Shown one piece after another: positions 9,319 through 18,405 of a stretch of DNA of 64,000 nucleotides. A program made the translations under genes and the position numbers. A model generated the notes under the pieces. It ran no database searches. It was not told the origin of the DNA and was given only the letters and a program-made list of their open reading frames with translations. Where the stretch lies: contig NZ_CANPVO010000039.1 in assembly GCF_947581785.1 (NCBI RefSeq), positions 55,165 to 119,164 on the forward strand. Direction: 5' to 3'. Within the stretch, counting starts at the first letter, position 1, and every line of letters begins with the position of its first letter. This DNA comes from Candidatus Palauibacter polyketidifaciens (GTDB taxonomy: Bacteria > Gemmatimonadota > Gemmatimonadetes > Palauibacterales > Palauibacteraceae).

Positions 9319-10470
9319 ATGAGCGCGCTGCTTCAGCTTCAGGAGCACGGCCAGAGCTATTGGCTCGACAACCTGACGCGCGGGATGCTGGTCGACGGAG
9401 GGCTGGCTCGCCGGGTCGAGACGGAAGGGTTGAGGGGGGTCACGTCGAACCCCGCGATCTTCCACAACGCCATCACGGGCAGCGCGCAGTACGATGCGGA
9501 CATCGCCCGCTTCACCGCCGCGGGTCTCGGCGTCGAGGACGTCTACGACCGGCTCACGATCGCCGACGTCCAGGGCGCGTGCGACATCCTGCGGGGCGTG
9601 TGGCAGAGTTCCGGCGGCGTCGACGGATATGTTTCCCTCGAAGTGTCTCCCCACCTCGCGAACGACACGGAGGGCACGGTACGGGAGGCGCGCCGCCTCC
9701 ACGATGAGGTGGCCCGCGAGAACGTCCTCATCAAGATCCCCGGCACGCCGGCCGGAGTCCCGGCCATCCGGCAGGCACTGTTCGAGGGCGTGAACGTGAA
9801 CGTCACGCTCCTCTTCTCCATCGCCGCGTACGAGGCGGTGGCGGACGCCCACACGGAGGCGCTGGAGCAGCGGCTCGAAGCGGGCCGGTCGGTTGACCAT
9901 GTCGCCTCGGTAGCCAGCTTCTTCGTGAGCCGGATCGACGGGCTGACCGACCGGAGGATCGAGGCGCTGGCCGACCAGGCCGAGGGCGACGCCGCTCGCT
10001 GCGAGGCCCTGCTCGGCAAGGCGGCGATCGCCAACGCGAAACTCGCCTACGTCGGCTTCCAGCAGCGGCTGGCCACGGATCGCTGGGCCCGTCTCGCACG
10101 GCTCGGCGCCCGTCCGCAACGCATGCTGTGGGCGAGCACGAGCACGAAGAACCCTGCGTATTCCGACGTGATGTATGTCGAGCCGCTCATCGGCGACCTG
10201 ACCGTCAACACGCTGCCGGAGAAGACGATCGACGCCTTCAGAGATCACGGACGCGTAGCCGGCACCCTGACCGAGGGGGTCGACGAGGCCCGTCGCACGA
10301 TGGTGGAGTTGGCGGCCGTCGGGATCGAGTTGGACGAGGTCACGGACCAGCTTCTGGCAGAGGGCGTCGAGAAGTTCGCCGTCCCCTTCGATCAACTCCT
10401 CGCGAGCCTCGCGGAGCGGATGGCACGGCAGCCGGCCGCGGCCGTGGCATCAGGGTCCGCTACGCCGTAA
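9319..10470 (+). CDS. tal: Transaldolase
   Basis: A 383-residue transaldolase of the longer bacterial subclass. The N-terminus shows SYWLDNLTRGML and GVTSNPAIFHNAI. The Schiff-base lysine is in NVLIKIPGT, and the later motif LWASTSTKNPAYSDVMYVE is diagnostic. It transfers a dihydroxyacetone unit between sugar phosphates. A strong purine-rich ribosome-binding site (GGGGAGGGGAGAG) precedes ATG 9319, 25 bases after rpiB. The 3' end overlaps the convergent dnaJ stop by 11 bases, so there is no room for a separate terminator. Confidence 0.95.
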   Translation: MSALLQLQEHGQSYWLDNLTRGMLVDGGLARRVETEGLRGVTSNPAIFHNAITGSAQYDADIARFTAAGLGVEDVYDRLTIADVQGACDILRGVWQSSGGVDGYVSLEVSPHLANDTEGTVREARRLHDEVARENVLIKIPGTPAGVPAIRQALFEGVNVNVTLLFSIAAYEAVADAHTEALEQRLEAGRSVDHVASVASFFVSRIDGLTDRRIEALADQAEGDAARCEALLGKAAIANAKLAYVGFQQRLATDRWARLARLGARPQRMLWASTSTKNPAYSDVMYVEPLIGDLTVNTLPEKTIDAFRDHGRVAGTLTEGVDEARRTMVELAAVGIELDEVTDQLLAEGVEKFAVPFDQLLASLAERMARQPAAAVASGSATP

Positions 10471-11623
10471 ACGCCGCCTTTACTCGCTCCCAGAAGCTCT
10501 GATCCTCGCCCCGGCGCGGCTCGGGCGGCGCATCTTCGACCTCTCGCAGCGACTCCAGGATCTCGCGCTGACGCCGGGACAGTTCGCTCGGCGTCCAGGT
10601 GTGTACCCGCACCAACTGGTCCCCGTTGCCCGCGGCCCGCAAACGCGGCATCCCCTGGCCACGGAGCCTCAGGACCTGTCCCGCCTGGATTCCGGCGGGC
10701 ACCTTCAAGCGGGCCTGTCCGAGGATCGTCGGCACGTCGAGTTCGTCGCCCAGCGCCGCCTGCGAGAAGGTGACGGGCAGGTCGAGGACGAGGTCATCGC
10801 CCCTGCGCTCGAAGCGGTCGTGGGGCTCGACCTCCACCTGCACGATGAGGTCCCCCGGCGGTCCGCCGCGCGGCCCCGCATTGCCGCGCCCGCGCAGCTT
10901 CAGGTAGTCGTCGGACGAAATCCCCGCGGGAATCTCGATGTCGACGGACCGGTCGACCCGCACGCGCCCGGTTCGCCCGCAGTCGCGGCATTCATCCGCG
11001 ATCCAGGTGCCCTCGCCGCCGCAGGCGGAGCAGGGACGCACCGAGACGAACTGTCCCAGCATCGAGCGCTGGACCATGCGAATCTCGCCCGTGCCCTGGC
11101 ACGTCCCGCATGTGGAGGCCGTGCTCCCCGGTTCGGCGCCCGTCCCATCGCAGGGCTCGCACCGATCCAGGGCGGAGACGCGGAGGGAGCGCCGGGCCCC
11201 CTCGGCCGCCTCTTCAAGCGTGATCGTGACGGCGACCTTGAGGGTGGAGCCGCGGCGCGGCTGGTTCGGGGACCGCGCATCTCCGAAGAGGTCGCCGAAG
11301 CCGCCGCCCCCGAAGCCGGCCCCGCCGAACTCCCGCATGAAGACGTCGAACGCGTCCGAGAAGTTGTTGAACCCCGAGAACGGCGCCTCGCCTCCGCCGC
11401 CGCGCCGTACGCCGGCCTCGCCGTATTGATCGTACAGCTCCCGCTTTCCCGGGTCCCGGAGCACTTCCCACGCCTCCGTCACCTCCTTGAACCGCTCCTC
11501 CGCGTCGGACGCGGAATTGCGGTCCGGATGGTATTCCATGGCGAGGCGGCGGTACGCCCGCTTCAGTTCGTCCGCATCCGCATCGCGGGCGACCCCGAGC
11601 AGATCGTAGTAGTCGCGGTTCAC
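10460..11623 (-). CDS. dnaJ: Chaperone DnaJ (type I, with zinc fingers)
   Basis: A 387-residue Hsp40. The J domain (1-70) holds the HPD motif in YHPDRN. A Gly/Phe-rich segment (about 75-120) follows, then four zinc-finger repeats CEPCDGTG, CGTCQGTG, CSACGGEG and CRDCGRTG, then the substrate-binding C-terminal domain. It stimulates DnaK ATPase. Its ATG overlaps the hrcA stop. dnaK and grpE are not in the window, so this is a split heat-shock locus. It is the last gene of the long minus-strand run. Confidence 0.95.
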   Translation of the reverse strand: MNRDYYDLLGVARDADADELKRAYRRLAMEYHPDRNSASDAEERFKEVTEAWEVLRDPGKRELYDQYGEAGVRRGGGGEAPFSGFNNFSDAFDVFMREFGGAGFGGGGFGDLFGDARSPNQPRRGSTLKVAVTITLEEAAEGARRSLRVSALDRCEPCDGTGAEPGSTASTCGTCQGTGEIRMVQRSMLGQFVSVRPCSACGGEGTWIADECRDCGRTGRVRVDRSVDIEIPAGISSDDYLKLRGRGNAGPRGGPPGDLIVQVEVEPHDRFERRGDDLVLDLPVTFSQAALGDELDVPTILGQARLKVPAGIQAGQVLRLRGQGMPRLRAAGNGDQLVRVHTWTPSELSRRQREILESLREVEDAPPEPRRGEDQSFWERVKAAFTA

Positions 11624-12663
11624 GGAGTCAGCCGCGTGAGAAGATCGGAGGTCCAGTCGACGATGGAGACGACCTTGTCATAGGGCATGCGCGTCGGCCC
11701 GATCACGCCGACCGTGCCCTGCAGACTGCCGACGGCATAGTTGGCCGTGACGATGGTCAGATCATCGAGTTCGGGCTGGCCGTGCTCGGCGCCGATCGTG
11801 ACGTGAGGGCCATCCGAGCTGCCGCGATCCCCCAGCACCGAGGCGAGCAACTCCCGGCGCTCCGTAAGGAGCAGGAGTTCGCGCAGGCGCTGGCTCGTCG
11901 TGAATTCCGGCTGCTCGGTCAGCGCCGCGGCGCTCCCGAGGTGGATCTCGCGCTCGCGGCGAGCCCACTCGAAGATGTCCGGACCGCTGTGCACGAAGAT
12001 GTTCATCAGTTCCTGCGCCCCGCGGTTGTGGAAGCTCAGGTCGCCGAGTCGCTCGCGCAGCGTCGCCTGGATCTCGGAGATGGCGCTGCCCGCCAACCGC
12101 TCGTTCAGCGCCTGCGACACCGCCTGGAGCGTCGCCCGCGGCACTCGCGCCGTCACGTCCACGTACACGGTGCGAACCACGCCGGACTCGATCGTGAACA
12201 CGAGGAGTACCTTCTCGCTCGAGAGCGGTACGAGTTCGAGACGCTCGAGCGTGGCCGTGGCGAGCGTCGGACCGACCGCGAGGCCGAGTTCTCCGGTCAG
12301 GAGGCTGAGGACGCGTGCCGCCTTGCCCATGAGATCCTCGACGCCGCCGGTGTCGGCGTCCCCCAACTCGCGTTCGATCTTCGCCCGGTCCCGCTTCCGG
12401 ATGCTGCCCCATCGCATGAGCGCATCGACGTAGTACCGGTAGGCGAGGTCCGTGGGAAGCCGTCCGGCGGAGGTGTAGGGGTGGGTGAGCAGACCCTTGC
12501 TCTCGAGGTCCGCCATCGTGTTTCGAATCGTCGCGGGCGACACGCCGAGCGCGTACTCCTTCCCGATCCTTCGCGAGCCGGCCGGGGCGGCCGTGCGGAC
12601 GAAGGAGTCGATGACCGCGGCGAGGACAGCCCGTTCGCGCTCTGTCAGAGTTGGCAGGGTCAT
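11620..12663 (-). CDS. hrcA: Heat-inducible transcription repressor HrcA
   Basis: A 347-residue HrcA. The N-terminal winged helix-turn-helix includes GVSPATIRNTMADLE and the diagnostic HPYTSAGRLPTDLAYRYYV. The rest is the dimerisation/GAF-like region. HrcA binds CIRCE operators upstream of groE/dnaK operons. I looked for a CIRCE-type TTAGCACTC...GAGTGCTAA inverted repeat around this locus and saw none, so its targets are likely elsewhere. It overlaps hemW by 4 bases upstream and dnaJ by 4 bases downstream. Confidence 0.95.
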   Translation of the reverse strand: MTLPTLTERERAVLAAVIDSFVRTAAPAGSRRIGKEYALGVSPATIRNTMADLESKGLLTHPYTSAGRLPTDLAYRYYVDALMRWGSIRKRDRAKIERELGDADTGGVEDLMGKAARVLSLLTGELGLAVGPTLATATLERLELVPLSSEKVLLVFTIESGVVRTVYVDVTARVPRATLQAVSQALNERLAGSAISEIQATLRERLGDLSFHNRGAQELMNIFVHSGPDIFEWARREREIHLGSAAALTEQPEFTTSQRLRELLLLTERRELLASVLGDRGSSDGPHVTIGAEHGQPELDDLTIVTANYAVGSLQGTVGVIGPTRMPYDKVVSIVDWTSDLLTRLTP

Positions 12664-13814
12664 GCTCTCTCAGCCCCGGCGAGTTCGGCGGCGATCGCAT
12701 CCAGGCGGAGCCAGCCTTCGATCGTTGCCATCCAGCGTCCGTTCCGCTCCTCCAGCCACCCGGCCTCGGCCCAATCGTCCAGGCGGAGGCCCTCCGACGA
12801 GACCTTCCGCACGAAATCGGGCGTCAATCCGCGATTCGTACGAAGGCCCAGCCAGATCCGTTCCAGTTCCTCCTCTTCAGGCCCCACGCGTTCCCAGCCT
12901 TCGAGCGGGCCCTGGCCCGTCTGTAGCGCGCGTTCATACCGGTCCCAGCGAAAGACGTTCCAACTGCGGATCGGTGGAAGAAATCCATGCGCGGACGGGC
13001 CGAGGGCAAGATACGATGTTCGGTTCCAGTACGACCAGTTGTGGCGGCACTGCGCGCCCGGCCGGGCGAAGTTGGACACCTCGTACTGCTCATACCCGGC
13101 CGCGCGCAGGTCGCGCGACAGGAGTCGGTACTCGTCGGCGTAGTGCTCCTCGTCCGGCGCTCCCACCCGGCCCAGGCGAATCCATTCGGCCAACGGCGTG
13201 CGAGGTTCCACGGTGAGGCCGTAGAGACTCAGGTGAGACACGTCGAGCGCGGCCGCCGCCTCCACCTCCGCCCCGAGATCCCGCTTCACTTCCGGGGGCA
13301 GGCCGAAGATGAGGTCCACGCTCACACGTTCGAATCCGGCGTCCATCGCCTCCGTGACGGCCTCCGTGGCCCGGCGCCGGTCGTGAAGCCGACCCAGCCA
13401 GGTCAGGACGGCATCGTCCAGAGCCTGCACACCGAGACTCAGCCGGTTCACGCCCGTCGCCCGCCAGCTGGAACCGAGATGCGCATCGAAGGACGCCGGG
13501 TTCGCCTCGGCCGTCCATTCCGTGCGCGCGGGGTCGATTCGGAACCAGGCGGAGATTCGCGAGGCCAGCCCCTCCATCCCGGCAGGCCCCATGAGTGAAG
13601 GCGTCCCGCCTCCCACGAAGATCGTGTCGAGCGTGTCTCCCGGATCCCATCCGTTGCGCTCGAACCACCAGGCGAGTTCGACCTCGATAGCGGCGAGCCA
13701 GCGGGAGACCGGCGGGTCCGACGCGCGCTGGACGGAGAAATCGCAGTAGTGGCAGCGATGCGCGCAGAACGGGAAGTGCACATAGAGGGAGCGGGGGGGG
13801 CGCTCGGCGGACAT
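12660..13814 (-). CDS. hemW: Radical SAM protein HemW (heme chaperone, HemN-like)
   Basis: A 384-residue radical SAM enzyme. The Cys17-x3-Cys21-x2-Cys24 cluster motif is CAHRCHYC, preceded by YVHFPF. GGGTPS, the SLGVQALDD region and DLIFGLP follow, and the C-terminal HemN-type domain (LGPSAHGF) is present. HemW-type proteins are heme-trafficking factors rather than coproporphyrinogen oxidases. The start ATG at 13814 (MSAERPPRS) overlaps the dprA stop as ATGA. The longer in-frame extension lies inside dprA and is not used. Neighbouring hrcA-dnaJ and dprA are a commonly seen combination. Confidence 0.92.
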   Translation of the reverse strand: MSAERPPRSLYVHFPFCAHRCHYCDFSVQRASDPPVSRWLAAIEVELAWWFERNGWDPGDTLDTIFVGGGTPSLMGPAGMEGLASRISAWFRIDPARTEWTAEANPASFDAHLGSSWRATGVNRLSLGVQALDDAVLTWLGRLHDRRRATEAVTEAMDAGFERVSVDLIFGLPPEVKRDLGAEVEAAAALDVSHLSLYGLTVEPRTPLAEWIRLGRVGAPDEEHYADEYRLLSRDLRAAGYEQYEVSNFARPGAQCRHNWSYWNRTSYLALGPSAHGFLPPIRSWNVFRWDRYERALQTGQGPLEGWERVGPEEEELERIWLGLRTNRGLTPDFVRKVSSEGLRLDDWAEAGWLEERNGRWMATIEGWLRLDAIAAELAGAERA

Positions 13815-14962
13815 CAGCGGCCGCCCCGCCGCCGGACGGCGGCGAAGTTCCCTCCCGGCCGACGCTCGACCCACCCTTCGAGTTCCAGCCGCCCCAGCCC
13901 GCCAAGCACCTTCGTGACGGGCATCTCGAGACCCACGGCCAATTCATCCGGCGAGCGGGGTCCCCGGGAGAGCGCTCCAAGCAGACGCCTGTCGCCGGAT
14001 GATCCGTCGACCGCCGGCGCGGATCCTTTTTCCGATGGTGGCGCCTGCGGCTCGAGGCGCAGCCAGCCCAGGGCATCGAAGACGTCCTGCACGCCGGCCA
14101 CGAGCCCCGCGCCCTGACGCAGGAGGCGAAGACACCCGGCCGCGCCCGGATCATCGATCCGCCCGGGCACGGCGAGGACTTCGCGCCCCAGGTCCAGGGC
14201 ATGGTCCGCCGTGTTCAGGGCCCCGCTCTTTCCGCCCGCCTCCACGACGATGATGCCACGGGCGAGGGCGGCGATGACCCGGTTGCGGCGCGGGAACGCC
14301 GAACGCGTCGGCGGCGCCCCCGGCTCGAACTCGCTCAGCAGGATGCCGTGCGAACGCATCCTCCGGTACAGGTCCCGGTTGTCCGCGGGGTATTCGCGAT
14401 CGTGTCCGGTTCCGAGAACCCCGACGGTCCGCCCGCCGACATCGAGGGCCCCGGCGTGGGCCGCCGCATCGATGCCGCGGGCCATGCCGCTGACCACCGT
14501 CCAGCCCCAGCGTCCGAGTTCCCTCCCCAGCGTGTATGCCGTGCGCAGCCCGTAGGACGACGCGGCACGCGTGCCCACGACGGCGATCGTCCGCTCGGAG
14601 TCCAGCGCCCCGGCGCCGCGCTTGAAGAGAATGGGGGGCGGATCGAGGAGATCGCGCAGCCCCTCGGGATATGCGGCCTCTCCACAGTCGGTGTACCCCG
14701 CCACGGAGAGCCCCTTCGCGCCCGCTTCGCGCAGCAATGACCGCGCCGCCCTCTCGCCGTCGGCGCCGAGGGCCCGGACCGTCCTTGCGCTCGGAACCCG
14801 CCGGCCCCGGCCGAGCGCGCGCAGTTCGTCCGGCGCGGCGCGCTTCGCCACCGCGAGCGCCACCGACGCCCCGCCATGGCGGTCGATGAGACGCCGGACG
14901 CCGCGCGGCCCGATGCCGGGAGCCCGGGCCAGCACGACGAGCGCCACCAGCTCCCTCTCCAT
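13814..14962 (-). CDS. dprA: DNA processing protein DprA
   Basis: A 382-residue DprA/Smf protein, the RecA loader for single-stranded DNA during natural transformation. An N-terminal helix-hairpin-helix region (VLARAPGIGPRGVRRLI) precedes the Rossmann core with VGTRAASSYG, VVSGMARGIDAAAH and SEFEPGAPPTRSAFPRRNR. A C-terminal winged helix (about 315-380) ends the protein. ATG 14962 gives MERELVALVVL; longer frames run into obg. Its presence hints at competence, but no com genes are in the window. Confidence 0.94.
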   Translation of the reverse strand: MERELVALVVLARAPGIGPRGVRRLIDRHGGASVALAVAKRAAPDELRALGRGRRVPSARTVRALGADGERAARSLLREAGAKGLSVAGYTDCGEAAYPEGLRDLLDPPPILFKRGAGALDSERTIAVVGTRAASSYGLRTAYTLGRELGRWGWTVVSGMARGIDAAAHAGALDVGGRTVGVLGTGHDREYPADNRDLYRRMRSHGILLSEFEPGAPPTRSAFPRRNRVIAALARGIIVVEAGGKSGALNTADHALDLGREVLAVPGRIDDPGAAGCLRLLRQGAGLVAGVQDVFDALGWLRLEPQAPPSEKGSAPAVDGSSGDRRLLGALSRGPRSPDELAVGLEMPVTKVLGGLGRLELEGWVERRPGGNFAAVRRRGGR

Positions 14963-14991
14963 CGCGCGCCCCGCCCCGGAACGTCTCCCGG

Positions 14992-16038
14992 TCACGGCCG
15001 CCACGCTTCGCTGCTCCCGAACGGGTCCGCTTCGGCCTCCTCCGCCGCAGCCTCCTTCTCCCTCTGCACGCGCGTCCAGAGACCCTCGAGCGCGCGGTCG
15101 AGACCGGCCCCGGTCACGGCCGAGATCGTGAACTGGCCCCAGCTCCCGGGAGCAGCGACCGACACCGGCGGTTCCGCCGCGGCGGGATTCAAATCGGCCT
15201 TCGTCAGCAGAACGCAGTGCGATATTCCGGCCAGCGCCGCGTCGTGCGCACGCAGTTCCTCGCGCAGCAGGTCGTACGTCGCCTGCGGATCTTCGTCGTC
15301 CAGCGGCACCAGGAGCGCGAGGGTGCGCGTCCGTTCGATGTGCCGAAGGAACTGCGTGCCCAGGCCGCGCCCCTCGTGCGCTCCTTCGATGATGCCCGGG
15401 ATGTCCGCCATCACGAACGAACGATGCCCGCTCAGCCCCACGACCCCCAGGTTCGGCGTCAGCGTGGAGAAGGGGTAGTCGGCGATCCGCGGTTTCGCCG
15501 CCGTTACACGGGCGAGGAGCGTCGATTTTCCCGCGTTGGGCTCCCCCACCAGACCCACATCGGCGATGAGCTTGAGTTCGAGTTCGATGTGCCGCTCCTC
15601 CCCCCACTCCCCGGGCTCCCATTCGCGCGGCGTCTGGCGCGTGGGCGAGGCGAAGCTCGCGTTGCCCCTTCCCCCGCGACCGCCCCGGGCGACGACGAGT
15701 TCATCGCCCTCCTCGAGCAGTTCGCCGATCCCCTCACCCGTCTCGACATCGCGCACGAGCGTCCCGAGAGGCACCGGCAGCCGCAGGTCCTCTCCCGAGG
15801 CGCCGTCCCGCCTCTTCCCCTCCCCGTGTCCGGCGCGGCCGGCCTTGTAGTGCGCTCGGTACGAGTAGTCGAGCAACGTGTCGAGTCGCCGATCCGCAAC
15901 GAGGATCACGCCGCCGCCGTTTCCGCCCCGACCGCCGGCGGGCCCTCCGCGGGGCACCCCCTTCTCGCGCCGGAAGGCAACGGCGCCCGCGCCACCCGCC
16001 CCTCCGGTTACGTGTATCCTGGCTACGTCGACGAACAA
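14992..16038 (-). CDS. obgE: GTPase Obg/CgtA
   Basis: A 348-residue ribosome-assembly GTPase. The Obg fold (1-160) is glycine-rich, with GGPAGGRGGNGGG and ARGGRGGRGN. The G domain shows GEPNAGKST, DIPGIIEGAHEGRG and TKAD. There is only a short acidic tail after the G domain. The start is TTG at 16038, giving (M)FVDVARIHVTGG, which matches the usual Obg N-terminus, and GGAGGAGG lies about five bases upstream. It overlaps the end of the preceding decarboxylase-like gene by 16 bases. Obg with L21/L27 is the common arrangement, but those are not here. Confidence 0.94.
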   Translation of the reverse strand: MFVDVARIHVTGGAGGAGAVAFRREKGVPRGGPAGGRGGNGGGVILVADRRLDTLLDYSYRAHYKAGRAGHGEGKRRDGASGEDLRLPVPLGTLVRDVETGEGIGELLEEGDELVVARGGRGGRGNASFASPTRQTPREWEPGEWGEERHIELELKLIADVGLVGEPNAGKSTLLARVTAAKPRIADYPFSTLTPNLGVVGLSGHRSFVMADIPGIIEGAHEGRGLGTQFLRHIERTRTLALLVPLDDEDPQATYDLLREELRAHDAALAGISHCVLLTKADLNPAAAEPPVSVAAPGSWGQFTISAVTGAGLDRALEGLWTRVQREKEAAAEEAEADPFGSSEAWRP

Positions 16039-16709
16039 GATTCCTCCTCCACGTTCCGCCCCCCCTCTCGTCCCGCGCGACCCACGACCTTCCCCCAGGT
16101 CGCGAGCAGCCTTGCAGGGTCCGTCCCCGCAGACCCCTCCGACCCGGTGGGCGCCCGCGCGGCCGCGCGGACTCCGACGCGCAGCGCCGCCTCCACCCGC
16201 CCCGGCGGGGTGCCGACGTTCAGCGCGCCGTGCAGGTGGGCGCGGAGCTGCCGCTCGTGCCCGGCCGCGGCCAGCAGCGCCACGATGCACAGCTCGCGCG
16301 TCTCCACCGGGAGCCCGGCGCGCGACAGCGTGCGCCCATACCCGTGCTCGACCATCCAGCCGTCCAGCGCCGGGTGCAGCCGACGAACATGGTCGCGAAG
16401 CCGGTCGTACACATCCCCATACACGGCCCGGCAGAGCGCCTCCCCGGCTCCGGGCCGATCCACCGCCGCCACGGTACCGGCAGTCTCGCCGCCCGCGATT
16501 TCCCTCCACGCGATGAAGGCATCGAGCACCGTGGGGAAACCCACGAACAGGTGCGCCTGCAGGAGCGCCTCCTCGACCTCGGCGCGAGCCGCGTGCGCGG
16601 CGGCCGCCTCGAGCGCCGAGCGCCATCCCTCCACGTCCGGGCGCGCCAGGGCCGCCGAAAGCTCGACGAGCGCCCCTGTCCGTGCGTCGAGTCCCACCTC
16701 AGCCTCCAT
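16023..16709 (-). CDS. Carboxymuconolactone decarboxylase-like (AhpD-fold) protein
   Basis: A 228-residue all-helical protein. The segment ELCIVALLAAAGHERQLRAHLHGALNVG followed by PGRVEAALRVGV resembles the CMD/AhpD core, preceded by a related N-terminal half with VEEALLQAHLFVGFPTVLDAF, so it looks like two AhpD-like halves. The CxxC redox pair of true AhpD is absent. The substrate is unknown. It overlaps the asparaginase upstream by about 11 bases and obg downstream by 16 bases, which implies co-translation. The C-terminus is Ser/Cys-rich because it reads through the obg ribosome-binding site. Confidence 0.75.
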   Translation of the reverse strand: MEAEVGLDARTGALVELSAALARPDVEGWRSALEAAAAHAARAEVEEALLQAHLFVGFPTVLDAFIAWREIAGGETAGTVAAVDRPGAGEALCRAVYGDVYDRLRDHVRRLHPALDGWMVEHGYGRTLSRAGLPVETRELCIVALLAAAGHERQLRAHLHGALNVGTPPGRVEAALRVGVRAAARAPTGSEGSAGTDPARLLATWGKVVGRAGREGGRNVEEESCSST

Positions 16710-17685
16710 GACCTTGCACCGACAGCACGCCGACCTCCTCCCCGCACGTGTTCCGGACTACGGGCTGCGCGAAGCCCTCCAGCCGCTCGATCTCCGCGGG
16801 CGCGAGCAACGACAGCGTGGCAAGCCCGTGCACGACCGCCGGCCCCAGCGGCCGCGTGGCCCCATCCAGCACCTTGAAGGCCGCACCCCACCCTTCCTCG
16901 GCGCTCGCAAGGCAGAAAACGCCTTCCGCCCCTTCCTTGGCGAGAATCCGGCCCGAACTCGCCCGCATCAGGTTCGCGGAGAGCGCCGTGGGACCCGACA
17001 CCAATGTCGGGTGCGTCGTCATCGCGGTCACAACCGATCGCACGGCCGCCTCCGACGAGGCACCGAACGCCGCGAACACCCGCGCCATATCCCGCAGAGA
17101 AAGGGCCGGGGTCGGCAGGCCGCAGCCATCCGTGCCCCACGGCAGACGCTCGCAGTCTTCACCCAGCCACGCCGAGAGTTCGCGGCGGATCGTCCGCTGC
17201 AGAGGGTGCTCCGGTTCGTGGTAGCCCGCCACGGGCCAGCCGCGAGCGACACAGAGCGCCAGCAGCGCCGCATGCTGACCTGAACAGTTGTTGTGGATCC
17301 GTCCCGGAAGGCGCCCTTCCCGATCCATCCCCCGGGCCGCCCCATCGTCGAACGGCCGATGCGGTCCGCATGCGAACATTTCCGGCGTCAGCTTCACCGC
17401 GTCGATCACCGACTGCACGACCCCCAGGTGTCGCGGGGTGCCGTGATGGGAAGCGCACGCCAGCGCAAGCGCCTCCGCCCCGAGCCCGAGGCGTCCGAGC
17501 ACGCCGTCCCGGACGACCGGAAGGATCTGGAGCGGTTTCATCGAAGAACGCCAGAAGGCCGTCAGCCGAGGATCGCCGAAGGCGTGGCGGCTACCCGGCG
17601 AACCGGATTCGTGGACGATGCCGTACACGAGATGCGACGATTCCCGCGTTCCGGCCCGATCCAACGTGACGCGGATCGGTTCCAT
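16699..17685 (-). CDS. L-asparaginase II (Rhizobium etli type)
   Basis: A 328-residue asparaginase of the ReAII class, unrelated to the E. coli enzymes. Motifs are FWRSSMKPLQ near residue 46, ASHHGTPRHL, NCSGQHAALLALC and TDGCGLPTPALSL, which carry the serine, lysine and cysteine residues conserved in that family. It would hydrolyse asparagine to aspartate and ammonia in the cytoplasm. The ATG at 17685 sits four bases after GGAGG; an overlapping GTG at 17688 is equally in frame. It abuts the DUF2064 gene in an overlapping stop/start. Confidence 0.85.
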   Translation of the reverse strand: MEPIRVTLDRAGTRESSHLVYGIVHESGSPGSRHAFGDPRLTAFWRSSMKPLQILPVVRDGVLGRLGLGAEALALACASHHGTPRHLGVVQSVIDAVKLTPEMFACGPHRPFDDGAARGMDREGRLPGRIHNNCSGQHAALLALCVARGWPVAGYHEPEHPLQRTIRRELSAWLGEDCERLPWGTDGCGLPTPALSLRDMARVFAAFGASSEAAVRSVVTAMTTHPTLVSGPTALSANLMRASSGRILAKEGAEGVFCLASAEEGWGAAFKVLDGATRPLGPAVVHGLATLSLLAPAEIERLEGFAQPVVRNTCGEEVGVLSVQGHGG

Positions 17686-18374
17686 CACCCCTCCGGTGCC
17701 GCGGTCGGCGGCGCGAGCCGGGCCCAGGCTCCGGCGGTCGCGCTACCTTCGATCAGGTCGCCGGTCATGCGGGCCAGGTCCGCCGGACGGTCCACATCGT
17801 ACCAGGACGGCAGTTCTGCACAATCGAGCCGCAGCGACGCGGCGCGCGCGCGCGTCCAGGAGCACAGCCCGGACGTCGACCACGGCGCTCCGGCGAAGAG
17901 ACCGCGGGCCCGCGGCCACGCCGACCCGCGCAGTCCGACCGCGTAGTATCCGCCGTCCAGGCTCGGGCCAAGGGCCACCGGGCTGCCCGCCAGCGCGTCG
18001 AAGGCCCGCACGACGAAGTCGAGCGGGAGGGTCGGATGGTCGCTTCCGACCGCAACGGCGCAATCCGCCCCCTCGTCGAAGGCGCGGTTGAACGCGATCT
18101 CAAGCCGATCACCCAGCGAACCTTCGGGTTGCAGCCGGATTCGAGCCGCGGGATATCTCGAGCCCAGCCGCTCCATCGCTCCCGGACGATCGGGCACCCA
18201 CAACTCCACGGCGATCCCGTCCGGCGCGAGCTTCATGGCGTCGTCGAGGAACGCCTCGTACAGGAGGGCGCTCTCCTCCCTCGTCAGTACGGGCTGGAGG
18301 CGCGTCTTGACGTGGCCCGGCTCGGGCAGGCGGCCGAAGACGAGGAGTCTTCGACACAAACGTTTCCGGTTCAA
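17685..18374 (-). CDS. TIGR04282-family (DUF2064) nucleotidyl/glycosyl transferase-like protein
   Basis: A 229-residue protein of the family with an N-terminal FGRLPEPGHVKTRLQPVL motif, GSDHPTLPLDFV and LGPSLDGGYYAVGL. These are the nucleotide-sugar-binding features of the A-type glycosyltransferase fold. Members are often found beside glycosyltransferases in arsenosugar or exopolysaccharide loci; no such partner is here and the substrate is unknown. It lies between the plug lipoprotein and the asparaginase and overlaps the latter. Confidence 0.8.
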   Translation of the reverse strand: MNRKRLCRRLLVFGRLPEPGHVKTRLQPVLTREESALLYEAFLDDAMKLAPDGIAVELWVPDRPGAMERLGSRYPAARIRLQPEGSLGDRLEIAFNRAFDEGADCAVAVGSDHPTLPLDFVVRAFDALAGSPVALGPSLDGGYYAVGLRGSAWPRARGLFAGAPWSTSGLCSWTRARAASLRLDCAELPSWYDVDRPADLARMTGDLIEGSATAGAWARLAPPTAAPEG

Positions 18375-18405
18375 GGCAGGGGGTTCAGGCGCACCGACCC
18401 GCCGT

